Notes: generated by a model from the sequence alone, not told the origin. 64,000 bases of DNA from Saccopteryx bilineata (GCF_036850765.1 NC_089498.1:50705795-50769794); one strand, 5' to 3'. Shown: positions 11,111 to 22,034, numbered from the stretch's first letter. Numbers and translations are program-made.

Positions 11111-12330
11111 GTTTCCACCCTCTCTTCGTTCCCCATCCCCAATTCTCTGGGTTTTTCTAAATTCTTTAATAGGATGCTGCAGTGGAAAAAAAAAAAAAAA
11201 GAGGCTGCAGTGGGAGAAATCTGTGCTTATGGTGGTAAAGCTAAGTAAGATAATTAACTTATTATGGCCCGGAGAGTGGGAAATTCACACCATTGGGCGT
11301 GAGAGGATGATTTTGCCAACTTCCTAATTGTTGTGTCTTTTATTTGTATCTCAAGCAAATACCAAAATTAATAAATATCTCAGAGACTTGGTAAATGTCA
11401 CATAAAATGAGAGGGTGTGCTAGCTTTCAGTAGACCATTATACAAAAACTCATGCAGGTTTTGAATTAACTAGGAAACAGAATATGCTCCTTGAATCCCC
11501 TTAATATTGCTTTCTTCTATTTTTTTCTCCCTTTGGTCTGAAAACTGAATAAATCAAAATTGCAGACTTGAAATTCTGCTTTTCAGCATCTTAAAGTACT
11601 AGTCTATATTCTGGTTCAGAGTACAAGTAGGAAGAAAGTTAAGCGATGCCCGCCCTTCAAAGGCTCAGACTCCAGCTCCCATGAGAATGTAGGACATGGG
11701 TATGATCAATGAGAGAGAGGGAGAGAGTGAGGAAAATTGGAAAAGGAGACAAGCTGGGCTCCAGGGAATGAAGATGTGGATAGTAGATGAGGCAGCAGTA
11801 TTCCAGCAGAGTTGCAGGAGGGCAGTGAGTGGCTTTGGCTCTCTGTTGGTGAAGAGAGTGTGGAGTAAGGATTTATCATAAGAGTTTATGTTGATTGCAC
11901 CTAGGAGAAATTCTTTTAATTCTCGAGCAATGGAATGACACACTAATATAGTATCTAGTGATTGAGAAAATACATGCTATGCTAAATAAAATGTCTCTTA
12001 TGTTTTGAGTCTTGGCTCTGAATTCTTTCTTAGCCAGAACTCAAGTACCAAGGTTGCTAAAAGGGGTCTGGTCTGACTCCACTGGTCTAACACCTGTTGC
12101 CATTTTTGCCTCTGCCAACGTTTAGGAGCTGTGTGTCATATTCTAAACTGTTTACTGGGAAAGAGTTATCAGGGACATTAGTTAGCAACAAGTAGGATTA
12201 CTTACAGAAATCTAAGAACACTAAGGGAAAATATCAGGTGGCTACAGTCCGAAATGATTGGTCTATTTATGTCAAAGTTAGGGTGCACAGAATTTTCTAT
12301 TTGTTTAATCACTTGCTGCTTTCATATTTA
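11111..12330. other. No gene recognised
   Basis: I see no exon with splice sites, no RNA gene and no clear young repeat here. There is a short A-run at 11187-11200 and a GA-rich stretch at 11707-11760. This is ordinary intergenic DNA as far as I can see. Confidence 0.5.
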
Positions 12331-12334
12331 TATT

Positions 12335-12497
12335 CATTTCTTTGAGAGAGAAAAGGAGAGAGAGGGAAGCACTGACTCATTGTTCCACTGAAGTTGTGTA
12401 CTTATTCATTGCTTCTTGTATGTGCTCTGACTGGGATCAGACCTGAGACCTTGGCATGTTGGGCCAGTGCTCTGGCCAGTGAGTCACCTGGCCAGAA
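12335..12497 (-). mobile_element. Old tRNA-derived SINE
   Basis: On the minus strand: TCTGGCCAGGTGACTCACTGGCCAGAGC, a decayed B box, then AGAGCACATACAAGAAGCAATG and a CTCTCTCCTTTTCTCTC tail. Confidence 0.7.
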
Positions 12498-12514
12498 CCT
12501 TTTCTCTTACGTTT

Positions 12515-12700
12515 AAAATTTTTTATTGACCTTAGTGGGCTGACATTAGTTAATAGAATTATACAGGTTTCAGGTGCAAAATTCTACAATATGTCATCTG
12601 TTCACTGTATTGGGTGTTTACTACTCCTAGTCAAGTCTCCCTCCATATCATACACTAACTTTTATTTAGAATTCATAACCTGCAAACTCACTTAGATCAC
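12515..12700 (-). mobile_element. L1 3' end fragment, antisense
   Basis: TTTATTGACCTTAGTGGGCTGACATTAG and AATTATACAGGTTTCAGGTGC are the complement of the L1 3' UTR seen in sense at 63000-63080 (CACCTGAAACC...TGTCACCCCATTAAA). The large hAT inserted at or near its end. Confidence 0.65.
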
Positions 12701-13196
12701 CCTGGATGCAGTGGTAGGATTCAGCCAGTTTGCATCAGTTCGGCAGAACCAATACCTAATTTTTTGTTGAGTTTGGTGAACGCATTGTTAAAATGGTGCT
12801 TGTAATCAGGGTTCTCTCTAAGGTGGGCGCCTGGGCAGCTGCCCAATATGAAACTCACAAATTTACATTCCTTACTCTTCTTTTTAATGTGCATCTGAAC
12901 AACAGCATATTCCAAGTGCCCATAGTAATGTTCATTCTGTCCATAGGTGAAAAAAATTTGATGAAACTATGCTTGTAATGTTTATTTTTTCATTTCATAA
13001 AACTCATTATACCTTTGTGAAATACTGCATTTTAATTCCCTCATGTTTGTTACTTCAGTAAACAAACACAAAGAGATGAAGTGCCAAACAACCAGAGGGT
13101 GACAAGCTGTCATTGGAAATATCTTAAATAACAGTTTTATTGTTTTAGGTCAGGTATTATTTAATATTTTTTCATTAATATTTTAAAACTTTCTTA

Positions 13197-13665
13197 TAAC
13201 TGTACCCTGAAATTTCATTCTACCTTGGAATTTAACGCAACAGTTTGGAACCCATATTGGAAAAATCGTCAAAATAGCATCAAAAGAGTACAAAACAAGT
13301 TCTTAAAATTGGTATTCTATATACATGGCCGTGTTACTTATTATGTACCTTCCGATGATGTCATGGAAGTACTTAACAACATTACTGCACAGGACAAGGG
13401 CTATTGACTTAAATTTCATGTACAAACTTTGTAATAATCTTGTTGAGTGTCCTGCTCTCCTGGAGACCTTGTGTTTTAATGTTCTAAAGTCATAACAAGA
13501 GAAAGCAAGTTTTTAAATATGGGTTTCTGTAGAAGAAACTATGCTCATTTTAGTGCCATAAAGAGAATGATGAGGGAATATAACAAACTGCCTCTTGATA
13601 TCGATATAATTTATCATTATGCAGCTTTTATAATATTTGTTGTTTGTTATTTTGCTAATGTCTAT
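13197..13665 (+). pseudogene. C-terminal ORF2 remnant of an arthropod-type (jockey-like) LINE
   Basis: Three frame-shifted blocks read in order as the end of a jockey/I/CR1-superfamily reverse-transcriptase protein. Block one (13197-13407) has VWNPY and RVQNKFLKLV. Block two (from about 13395) has RAIDLNFMYKLCNN then CPALLETLCFNVLKS. Block three (about 13523-13640) has FCRRNYAHFSAIKRMMREYN then KLPLDIDI. The pattern E(Y/F)xxxVWNPY, RxQxKFL, DLxFxYKL, FNV, TNY/RNY...RMxRxYN is what I know from insect and other arthropod elements. It is unlike mammalian L1, L2, CR1 or RTE proteins. It is dead: two frameshifts separate the blocks and only the C-terminal part is present. The clade call is by motif memory and needs a search. 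Confidence 0.62.
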
Positions 13666-13887
13666 GTAATGTCTTAATAATTTGTACTCTTATTGCCTAG
13701 ATTTAAATTTAATTTCTATTTTGAGTCTATGTATGTGTTGCCATGTAACTTCCATTGTTGGTACTTTTTCTATTTTTTTCTTTTTTTTCCCATGCTCTGT
13801 GATTATATATTTTTTGCTTCCTTTATATACTTGATCTTTATTCTTAAAATACCTTATTTCTAAACACTGATACTGATGTAGTTTATA

Positions 13888-14143
13888 TATACAGCTCACA
13901 AAAATGAGGGGATCAGGGAATGTGCAGATACTCCAGTACTTTCAGCCTTTTGTATAGTGCATTTTCACCAATGAAATAAAAGTTGGTTTTGCATCTTATT
14001 TGCATAATCAACTAACTTTCTTTGACTTGTCTTTGACTTGTCTGCTTTTCTGAATTTCTTGTTTAATTTTAAATAAAGCAAATACTTCTTTTTATTGCTT
14101 CATATTCATTTTGAAAAATGCCCTAATTTTTGTGAGCAGTATA
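13888..14143. mobile_element. Mariner-type MITE with 24-bp inverted ends
   Basis: The left end TATACAGCTCACAAAAAT and the complement of the right end (TATACTGCTCACAAAAATTA) match, flanked by TA on both sides. The element is about 256 bp, too short to encode a transposase. An 11-bp direct repeat (tctttgacttg) lies inside. It sits within the hAT unit, downstream of the LINE remnant. Confidence 0.8.
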
Positions 14144-14489
14144 TATTGTTTGAATCATGACACTTTTTCTACTTGAACAATACCAGCTTTTTTTTTTAAT
14201 ACCAACTTTTTTTTCGTGATATTTTTGTCTTGTCCCAGCTATTGGCTTATCTTTTACAATTTTTCCTTTTTATTTCGATTCTAATTATTGCATACTCTTC
14301 TATAATTTCCTCTGGTGATTGTAGCAATATGTTATAAAACTTTGTATTCTTTATTACATGTCCTTGCTTGGATATTGATGCATATACTTTTCAATAAGTT
14401 TTTGTGCATTATCTTGTAATCTTTGATAAAGGATATTAATGTCTATAAATACATAGTATTACTATGATATATTAAAACAGTTTCAAAAA

Positions 14490-16975
14490 AGCTTTTTGCA
14501 GTAACCCTTTAAAGGATGAAAAGACAACAGAGTTTAACAGATTTTTTTCAGTAAAAAAACAGAAATCTGTTATCAGAATTGGCCTTGGATGGTACAAAAC
14601 AGTCACAAGCACAACCAGTCCAATTTGAAGAACATCAATTATTGAAATAAAAAATGATAACTCCAAAATTGAATATAGTCTTCCTGACTGCTGGACAGTG
14701 CAACAATAGAACTATTTTAAAGAAAAATATGATGGACTAGTAATTTCTAACAAAAAAGTGAGTATTGTGGAAAATATGACTTCATAAAAGAGAGAAGTGT
14801 TCATGTGTCAAAAGAATGGAAATGTTTTCAGATTGAGGCATCAGGGAAAAATAAAGAGGTACAGCAAGCTTCTCTAAGAAAAAAAAAATTGAAAGAACAT
14901 TTTGCATCAAAAGCTCATAACATTTGTAAACACTTAAAAAAATATGAGCAGGATTCAATAACAAAAGCAATAGATATGATGATTGAAAACTACTTAAATA
15001 CTATATGTAGAATATTTAATATAGTTTACAGCCTGGCAAAAAGATGTAAACCATTTTTAGACATAAAGCTGAGATAGAAGTGCAAATTATAGAGCCCTGG
15101 CTGGCTGGATGGCTCAGTGGTAGAGCATTGGCCTGACGTGTGGAAATTCCAGATTCAATTCCTGGCCAGGTCACACAGGAGAAGTGCCCATCTGCTTCTT
15201 TACCCTCCCCGCTCTCCTTTCTTCTCTGTCTCTCTCTCCCCCTCCCATAGCCAAGGCTCCACTGGAGCAAAGTTGGCCCTGGCGGTGAGGATGGCTCCAT
15301 GCCTCTGCCTCAGGTGCTAGAATGGCTCCGGTTGCAGTGGAGCAATGCCCCAGATGGGCAGAGCATTGCCCACTGGTGGGCATGCCGGGTGGATCCTGGT
15401 TGGGCTCATGCAGGAGTCTGTCTCTCTGCCTCCCAACTTCCCACTTCAGAAAAACACACACAAAAAAGTGCAAATTACAAATGGATTAGATACAGGAATA
15501 GTACTACATTTGCATAAAACTGCTGTGAACATAGTTGATTTCATTGCAAAAGAAATTTAAAAATATTTACTAAAATTATTAAAAATAATATAAAAGTATG
15601 TTTTATTATTGACAAAGCTTTAACAATATCTTGCATACCAGTTATTATACTTTTCTTAAAAGTTGTGGATTCAGTTACATCATCAACAATTTTTGTTGAG
15701 CTAGTTGAATTGGAAAAACAATATGCAGAGACAATATGTTCTTCAGTTATGGAAAGTTTAAGTAATGTTGGGCTTGCTAAAAACAACCTAGAAAAAAGTT
15801 TAATAGGATTTGGCTCCAATGGTGCCAGCGTTATGCTTGGGAGAAGATCTGGAGTGAGCGCTAGGATAGCAAAAGAGTTTCCAAACATAATAGGGCACTG
15901 TTTAAACCACTGCCTGCATCTTGTTTTACATGATTTGATAAAGGAAATAAAGCAAGTAAATTATTTAAAAATATTTATTGAAAGGTATATACTATTTTTC
16001 ATCAATAAGAACCAAATTGAACTTACCAAAATATCCAAACAGCTTGGAATTGAAATGATAAAGACTGGTAGAGTTTTGGGACCAAGTTGGGCTGCCTGTA
16101 GTTTAAGGTCAACCCCAGCTGTGTGGTTACACTTATCCAGCGCTACATCACTATTTTTATTCAAATAAATAGTACTTAGGTATGGCTGCCCGTCTTGAAA
16201 ATATATATATTTTATAACTGATTTGGCATTGATGATTGATATTTTAAACAAAATTTCTCTTCTTTCAAATGCACTGCAAGCAAGAAATATAGACGTAATA
16301 AAGGCTGAAAATTTTATAAGACCTATTAAAGCATTTCTACTGTTTGGAAAGAAAAAGGGTCCATATAAAAAAAAGTTGATGAATTAATTATTTCAGAAAA
16401 CTTCAAAAATATACAATTTGTAGAAAATCATCAATTTATTGGGCTTCCTCGGGAAAGACTTTCAGAAAACATTATAATGAATTAAAAAGAAAAGACTAAT
16501 GGATTGTGAACAATTAAAAGCAAGTTGTAGCCAATTTCAAGATAGGAATAAATTACAATTTCTCAAATTTTTGAAGCCAGATTACTGGAATATTAAAGAA
16601 AAATTGTTTTAAATTACCAAATTGATATTAATAATTATTGAGATTTTTGTGGAAAGCATTTTTAAAAATTCCCAGAACTGTGCAATTCCTGAAAGTGTTC
16701 AAAGAGCTAAAAATATTGTAAACAATTGCTGTAAGCTCAGCAGAAGTGGAAAGGGGTTTTTCAAACATGAACATAATATGAGAAGAGAGGTCACCTGTTT
16801 GTAATATATCAAACACAATGACTATTAGTCTAATAGGCCTACTTCTAAAGGAATGGGATCCTACTCCTACAGTGAAAAGATGGTTAAGGATAAATTACAC
16901 AGCTGATGATGCTCGGATAAAAGTGAAGAAAATTGCAAGTGAGGATGTCAATCCAGAAGCAATATGGAAATAACA
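14490..16975 (+). pseudogene. hAT transposase remnant (KIAA1586-like lineage)
   Basis: The coding blocks run in order on the + strand. An N-terminal part near 14500-14720 has SPLKDEKTTEFNRFF and PDCWT. A middle part (14805-15077) has EWKCFQIEASGKNKEVQQAS. The core (15665-16168) has GRRSGVSARIAKEFPNI, HCLNHCLHL and KTGRVLGPSWAACS. The distal part (to about 16800) has the hAT C-terminal-type block ESVQRAKNIVNNCCKLS with RSGKGF. This order and wording resemble the transposase family from which human KIAA1586 was domesticated. Several stops and frameshifts and a SINE at 15093 break the frame, so no active transposase can be made here. The longest open piece is 167 codons (15665-16168). Confidence 0.8.
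15093..15464 (+). mobile_element. tRNA-derived SINE, type A, inside hAT transposase
   Basis: It starts GCCCTGGCTGGCTGG and ends in a CACACAAAAAA tail. The duplication aagtgcaaatta flanks it at 15078 and about 15466. It interrupts the transposase remnant, so it is younger than the hAT insertion. Confidence 0.9.
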
Positions 16976-17613
16976 GTTTTATTGTTTTTTGTCAGGTATT
17001 ATTTAATATTTTTTATTAATATTTTAAAGCTCATAACATAATTTAGTTTTGTGTACCTCTTTTATTGTTCTTATTTAAATATCAAATGCTTGAAATAATG
17101 AACTACCTTTCGGTATATAGGGTTTTTTTATACCAAAAAAAGTCATTAGGGCAGAGAACTGGTTGCTAAATTATTTGAATTTCACCATTGCCTGGATGTT
17201 ATAAGGTTTCTCTAACCATATCCTGTAGTTTGCTAAGAGTTTAACAGAAGGACTGAGACTTAAAACTTTTTTCTGTACCTATCCTTACACTGCCCCATCC
17301 CTGACATTGACGATTGCCAGAGCTGTTTTGTTTTTATTGTTTGTTTGATTTTTAGGGATAAGCCCAGAATGATTTGCAGGAACAGGGGGCTAACGTAGCA
17401 CAGACCACTTGAGGCTGGCCTAAGCAGCTTGGAGGTCTATTTACTGACCTCTTTATAAACTCTTCTAATTATACTCTCATTATAATACTAATATCTCCTT
17501 CCAGGGGCAGAGATTTTCTACCATCTTGAACATGTGATGTGTATATAAGCATGTTTTTTAATTGTGCATGCACAGCAATGTCCCCACTTATACAGGTGAT
17601 GATGAAGCTCACC

Positions 17614-17820
17614 TTTAAAAAAAATTTTTTTTTATTGAGTTTATTGGGATGAGAGTGGTTAAAGAGTTTCAGGTGTATAATTCTATAACACGTCATCTGT
17701 ATATCTTCTTGTGTGTTCACCGCCCTAAGTCCAGTCTCCCTCCATCACCCTCTATCCCCCCTGGACCCTGTTCTACCTCCACACCCCCTTTCCCTCTTGT
17801 AACTCCCATAGACAAAGTTC
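17614..17820 (-). mobile_element. L1 3' UTR fragment, antisense
   Basis: ATTGAGTTTATTGGGATGAG and GAGTTTCAGGTGTATAATTC, followed by GTGTGTTCACCGCCCTAAGTCC, are the complement of the bat L1 3' UTR. The piece is a short 5'-truncated copy or fragment. Confidence 0.7.
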
Positions 17821-18348
17821 ACCTTAATGTTTATGCTGGATGTCCCTGAATAAAAATGTAGCTAATTCTTTGCTTGGGGCCATGCTGCTTTGAGAATTCA
17901 CACCTTCCTTTTGTGTCCTTGCCTGTTGGCCTGAAATAAAGTGTGTTACATCTCGTAAAATCTCAGAGTTGTCTTTTGGCTGGCAGCTACTGCGTAACTG
18001 GACATGGTTCTGTCTGGTTATGGAAAGACCCAGGGTGCAGGGCTTTATTCTCTTTAATCCCCAATCCATGTTATTTCTGGGAAGGACTTTATACTTTCTC
18101 GATTAGAAACCCTTAAAATCAATGTTACAAGGTACCTTTGTGCCACTTTTGAATAAGAACCACAGAACTATGTGAACTATGGACTCTGGAGACCATGGTG
18201 GATTGTGTAGCCATCTGCTTGTTTGTGGGAACCAAAAAGCTTTGGGGAGTGGATTAAGAAGAAAATAATAAGCTCAAAGGTAGTACCTCCTGTCTGGGAA
18301 ACACCTATTTGACTTGTGTTAAACCTTCAATAAAGATTTGACAGTTGA

Positions 18349-18748
18349 GCCCTGGCCGGTTGGCTCAGTGGTAGAGCATCAGCCTGGCGTGCAAAAGTCC
18401 AGGGTTCAATTCCCGGCCAGGGCACACAGGAGAAGCGCCCATCTGCTTCTCCACCCCTCCCCCTCTCCTTCCTCTCTGTCTCTCTCTTCCCCTCCCGCAG
18501 CCGAGGCTCCATTGGAGCAAAGATGGCCCGGGTGCTGGGGATGGCTCCTTGGTCTCTACCCCAGGCACTAGAGTGGCTCTGGTCGCAACAGAGTGACGCC
18601 CCGGAGGGGCAGAGCATCGCCCCCTGGTGGGTAGAGCATCGCCCCCTGGTGGGCGTGCCGGGTGGATCCCGGTCGGGCGCATGTGGGAGTCTGTCTGTCT
18701 CTCCCCGTTTCCAGCTTCAGAAAAAAATAATAATAAAATAAAATAAAA
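18349..18748 (+). mobile_element. tRNA-derived SINE, type A (first of tandem pair)
   Basis: It has a complete head (GCCCTGGCCGGTTGGCTCA), a body, and a tail of AATAATAATAAAATAAAATAA. The target copy aaagatttgacagtt precedes it at 18332-18346 and follows it at 18749-18763. Confidence 0.95.
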
Positions 18749-18765
18749 AAAGATTTGACAGTTTA

Positions 18766-19139
18766 GGTCCTGGCCGGTTGGCTCAGTGGTAGAACATCTG
18801 CCTGGCGTGCAGAAGTCCCAGGTTTGATTCCCAGCCAGGGCACACAGGAGAAGCGCCCATCTGCTTCTCCACCCCTCCCCCTCTCCTTCCTCTCTGTTTC
18901 TCTCTTCCCCTCCCGCAGCCGGGGCTCCACTGGAGCAAAGTTGGCCAGGCGCTGAGGATGGCTCTGTGGCCTCTACCTCAGGCGCTAGAATGGCTCTGGT
19001 TGCAGCAGAGCGATGCCCCAGATGGGCAGAGCATCGCCCCCTGGTGGGTATGCTGGGTGGATCCCGGTTGGGTGCATGCGGGAGTCTGTCTGACTGCCTC
19101 CCCGTTTCCAACTTCAGAAAAATACAAAAAAAAAAAAAA
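18766..19139 (+). mobile_element. tRNA-derived SINE, type A (second of tandem pair)
   Basis: It starts GGTCCTGGCCGGTTGG and ends CTTCAGAAAAATACAAAAA. It shares the target aaagatttgacagtt with its neighbour: copies at 18749-18763 and 19140-19154. The body differs at many sites from the first copy, so this is a second integration rather than a simple tandem duplication. Confidence 0.95.
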
Positions 19140-19279
19140 AAAGATTTGACAGTTGAAAGGATCAATGAGTGAGTGGCACCACTGTTTTATGAAGAATGAG
19201 AATAATTGTGTGGAGGAAGGAGAAACACTAGGAGAAAGTGGAGGAAGTGTGGTGTGTCCATTGGGGTATGGACTGGGGA

Positions 19280-19425
19280 CTCAGAAGTGGGTTCAGATCC
19301 AAACTCTGCTGCTTGTAGGCACTGTTGCTTAGAAAATTTGCTCTGAGTCTCAGTTTCCTCACTTACAAAATAGGGATGATTTTACCTATGTTACATAATG
19401 TGGGGCAATGATGAGGCATGTGTAC
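19280..19425 (+). repeat. MIR fragment
   Basis: GGGTTCAGATCCAAACTCTGC, then CTCTGAGTCTCAGTTTCCTCACTTACAAAATAGGGATGAT, is a clear MIR core and 3' half. Confidence 0.8.
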
Positions 19426-19956
19426 AAGTTAAATGCTCAGTGAACAACCACTGTCATAGAGAGGAATATGAGAGAGAGAGGAAAGCAAGGCCCCTATGGA
19501 GTCAAGGAAGAAGTCTCAATCAAAGGACTGTCCCCAGCCATAAAGAGAGCCAGACTGGATCAGAAACCTGGACTCCGTCTTTATTTGAACTTCTGAGTAT
19601 ATAGTGTCAGTAGTCTGAACCTATTGGCATCTTATTACCTTTGGTAGAATACTTGCTCTAGTATTCTGAACATCTGATGTGCGTGCACAGTGGTTGTTCT
19701 GAGTACTGGCCAATGCTGAAATAGTATGACACAGTCATCTTGGTTGATAATAAGCCAAAGTAGCAATGGAGCGGAAACATGTGGCTGCCATGATTTACTG
19801 GTGCTTGCAGTCTGCTCCCTTGGCCAGTTCTGTGTTGTCATATGGAGGAACTGATACTGTTTGAATTGCTTTCTGCTGATAGTATTTGTCAGTATGAGAG
19901 GGGAGAGGAAGACAGGTTCAGCCAAAGCGGTGCCTTTTCTGAATTCTCTCTTTTTT

Positions 19957-20323
19957 TTTTTTCTTTGCATTTCTCCGAAGCTGGAAATGAGGAGAGACAG
20001 TCAGACAGACTCCTGCATGCGCCGACCGGGATCCACCCGGCACGCCCACCAGGGGCGACGCTCTGCCCCTCCGGGGCGTCGCTCCACCGCTACCAGAGCC
20101 TCTCCAGCGCCCGGGCAGAGGCCAAGGAGCCATCCCCAGCGCCCGGGCCATCCCCGCCCCAATGGAGCCTTGGCTGCGGGAGGGGAAGAGAGAGACAGAG
20201 AGGAAGGGGTGGGGGGGTGGAGAAGCAAATGGGCGCTTCTCCTGTGTGCCCTGGCCGGGAATGGAACCCCGGTCCCCCGCACGCCAGGCCGACGCTCTAC
20301 CACTGAGCCAACCGGCCAGGGCC
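19957..20323 (-). mobile_element. tRNA-derived SINE, type A
   Basis: The minus strand starts GGCCCTGGCCGGTTGGCTCA. The duplication tctgMattctcttttt lies at about 19938 and 20324. Confidence 0.93.
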
Positions 20324-20424
20324 TCTGCATTCTCTTTTTAATGAAGACCCTATGACCATGTAAAGGTATATTGAGTTTCTGACTGAGGATATAGAAATGC
20401 TCCCTGAATGTTTAGAATGTTTCA

Positions 20425-20426
<2 letters not shown>

Positions 20427-20496
<70 letters not shown>
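20427..20496. repeat. (AT)n(AC)n microsatellite
   Basis: About 35 bp of alternating AT run directly into about 35 bp of alternating AC. It is a compound dinucleotide repeat. Confidence 0.97.
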
Positions 20497-20498
<2 letters not shown>

Positions 20499-20689
20499 AT
20501 TTTGGAAAAAGGAAAGCTACTAAAATTAATGTTTGTTTTGAAGGCTTCTCTGAAATCATTGGCTTTAAGTTTAAAGAGGCCACAGTCAGATCATTTCCCA
20601 GCTTATGGAAAATGTGTTCATTAGGAGCCTTTTGGCCAAGGGAGACTTTTGACCTGTGGCTGGTGTTAGGCTGTGGTAGTGGCCCCTAG

Positions 20690-21825
20690 CAGGGGTCAGA
20701 AGTGAGGATACAGTGCATTTGTAACACAAACTTCCTTTTCACAGCAGGCAACATTACAAGCTTCAGTGAGCCTTGTAGGCTTCATACCAGAGGCAAGCCG
20801 ACGAATTTGCAAGTGTTTGCTAGCTCTGTTTCTCCACAGGCTCCAGGGATGAACATGTAAAGCAAATGGCTTAAAAAGAAATCATGTCCAATTTTTGCAG
20901 CTGGCATAGTGTTCACTTTGGAAGCATTACTAGCCCTGGATTCTGGAGCATATTTCCAGGCTCGTGAGCTGACACCAGATGACTCCATGGAGGTTGATCT
21001 ATCTTCCCATGTGGCCCACAGTGGACACTCAGAACTCTTAGGGCCAAGTGGTCACCTAATGAGGTCCCCCCCCCCCTAAGGCTCCTGGTTTCTGAGCACC
21101 AAGTGTTCCAACTGCAGGAAGGCAGATAAACTGAAGCAAGGAGTATAGCCAGAAGGTGGTGTTCCTTGTGTTTGTACAATCCTCTGCACCACTTGTACCC
21201 AACACACAGCAAAAGATGTTGGCGGTGGCTGTGGCAATCAGTTCTTCCTTCAGGAGAGGAAATGTCAATGTATTCAGCACAATACCTTCCATAAACCATT
21301 AACATTCTTCGAGTGTCTATTCAAACAAAAAGTCACCCAAATTAGACGGGGAGATATCGGAAATGTCACTTTTAACATATGTTGAGTGTGGAGAACTGTG
21401 ACAGTTTGGTTTCCTGTAGATCTGGGCTGAAAAACTGGTTTAATTTCTCAAGATGTTCAGGGCTTAATCACCAATTAAAATCGGTAACAACCATGGATTT
21501 TCTCAAGCTCTAGGAAATTCATTTTCTTCTGAGGAATGAAGAGGGCTCAAATTCACATATTCCTCATTTGACAAAGCTGATGTGGAATTCAGAACCATTT
21601 TCCTCCTGTGAAACGGAGGTCAGAGTGGAGAGGCAGCCAAGCAACAGAAAGACCTGCTTTCTGTTTTGATTTACAGCAGCTTGTCTCAGACGCCCAGGAC
21701 TGAGCGGAAATAAGCTGGAAGGGCTGAAGCTGAAGCCAGGGGACAGGAGTCACTGAGCGGTGTGGCCCCTGGAGGGCAGGTGAATGTTAGGTACTGGACA
21801 GCACGGAGTTCTCTGTTGTCCAGTT
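20690..21825. other. No gene recognised
   Basis: Unique-looking DNA with an 11-base C-run around 21067-21077. A 130-codon open frame on the minus strand (20913-21305) lacks any domain or splice context that I recognise, so I do not call it a gene. Confidence 0.5.
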
Positions 21826-21831
21826 GTTTTA

Positions 21832-21838
21832 TCTCTCT

Positions 21839-21915
<77 letters not shown>
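21832..21915. repeat. (CT)n(CA)n microsatellite
   Basis: A pyrimidine run of CT/GTCT units passes directly into (CA)n. It is a simple compound repeat. Confidence 0.95.
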
Positions 21916-22034
21916 GTATATAAATTCAGATTCATATCAGTATATTTAAGACTCTAATAAATCTTCCCTTCAATAACCTAGTATTTTCCAAATTTATTTG
22001 GCCTGGAAACCCTTTTTGGATACTCTTTTTTTTC

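Larger units (their letters stand above)
12701..17198 (+). mobile_element. 4.5-kb hAT transposon with transposase and foreign LINE segment
   Basis: The element proper is 12709-17190. Its ends are inverted repeats: cagtggtaggattcag on the left, and the complement of gaatttcaccattg on the right. It is bounded by a perfect 8-bp target duplication, CCTGGATG, at 12701-12708 and 17191-17198. Eight-base duplications and CAG-type ends are diagnostic of the hAT superfamily. Inside are a segment shared with the short hAT at 50011-50909 (12709-13200), an arthropod-type LINE remnant (about 13197-13665), a mariner-type MITE (13888-14143), a hAT transposase remnant (about 14490-16975) and a later SINE (15093-15464). 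A piece of about 80 bp near 13117-13200 recurs near 16968-17045, so the unit is probably a recombinant of two related copies. Confidence 0.88.

Noticed and set aside
15665..16168. Domesticated hAT gene similar to KIAA1586
   Set aside because: The 167-codon frame is only a core piece. Stops and frameshifts lie on both sides and a SINE interrupts the N-terminal part, so it is a dead transposon.
18365..19165. 266-codon minus-strand open frame
   Set aside because: It runs straight through two tandem type A SINEs and reads the same SINE-derived peptide pattern seen in every antisense copy, so it is not a gene.
20397..20689. Frames with alternating Ile-Tyr and Thr-His
   Set aside because: These are translations of the (AT)n(AC)n microsatellite.
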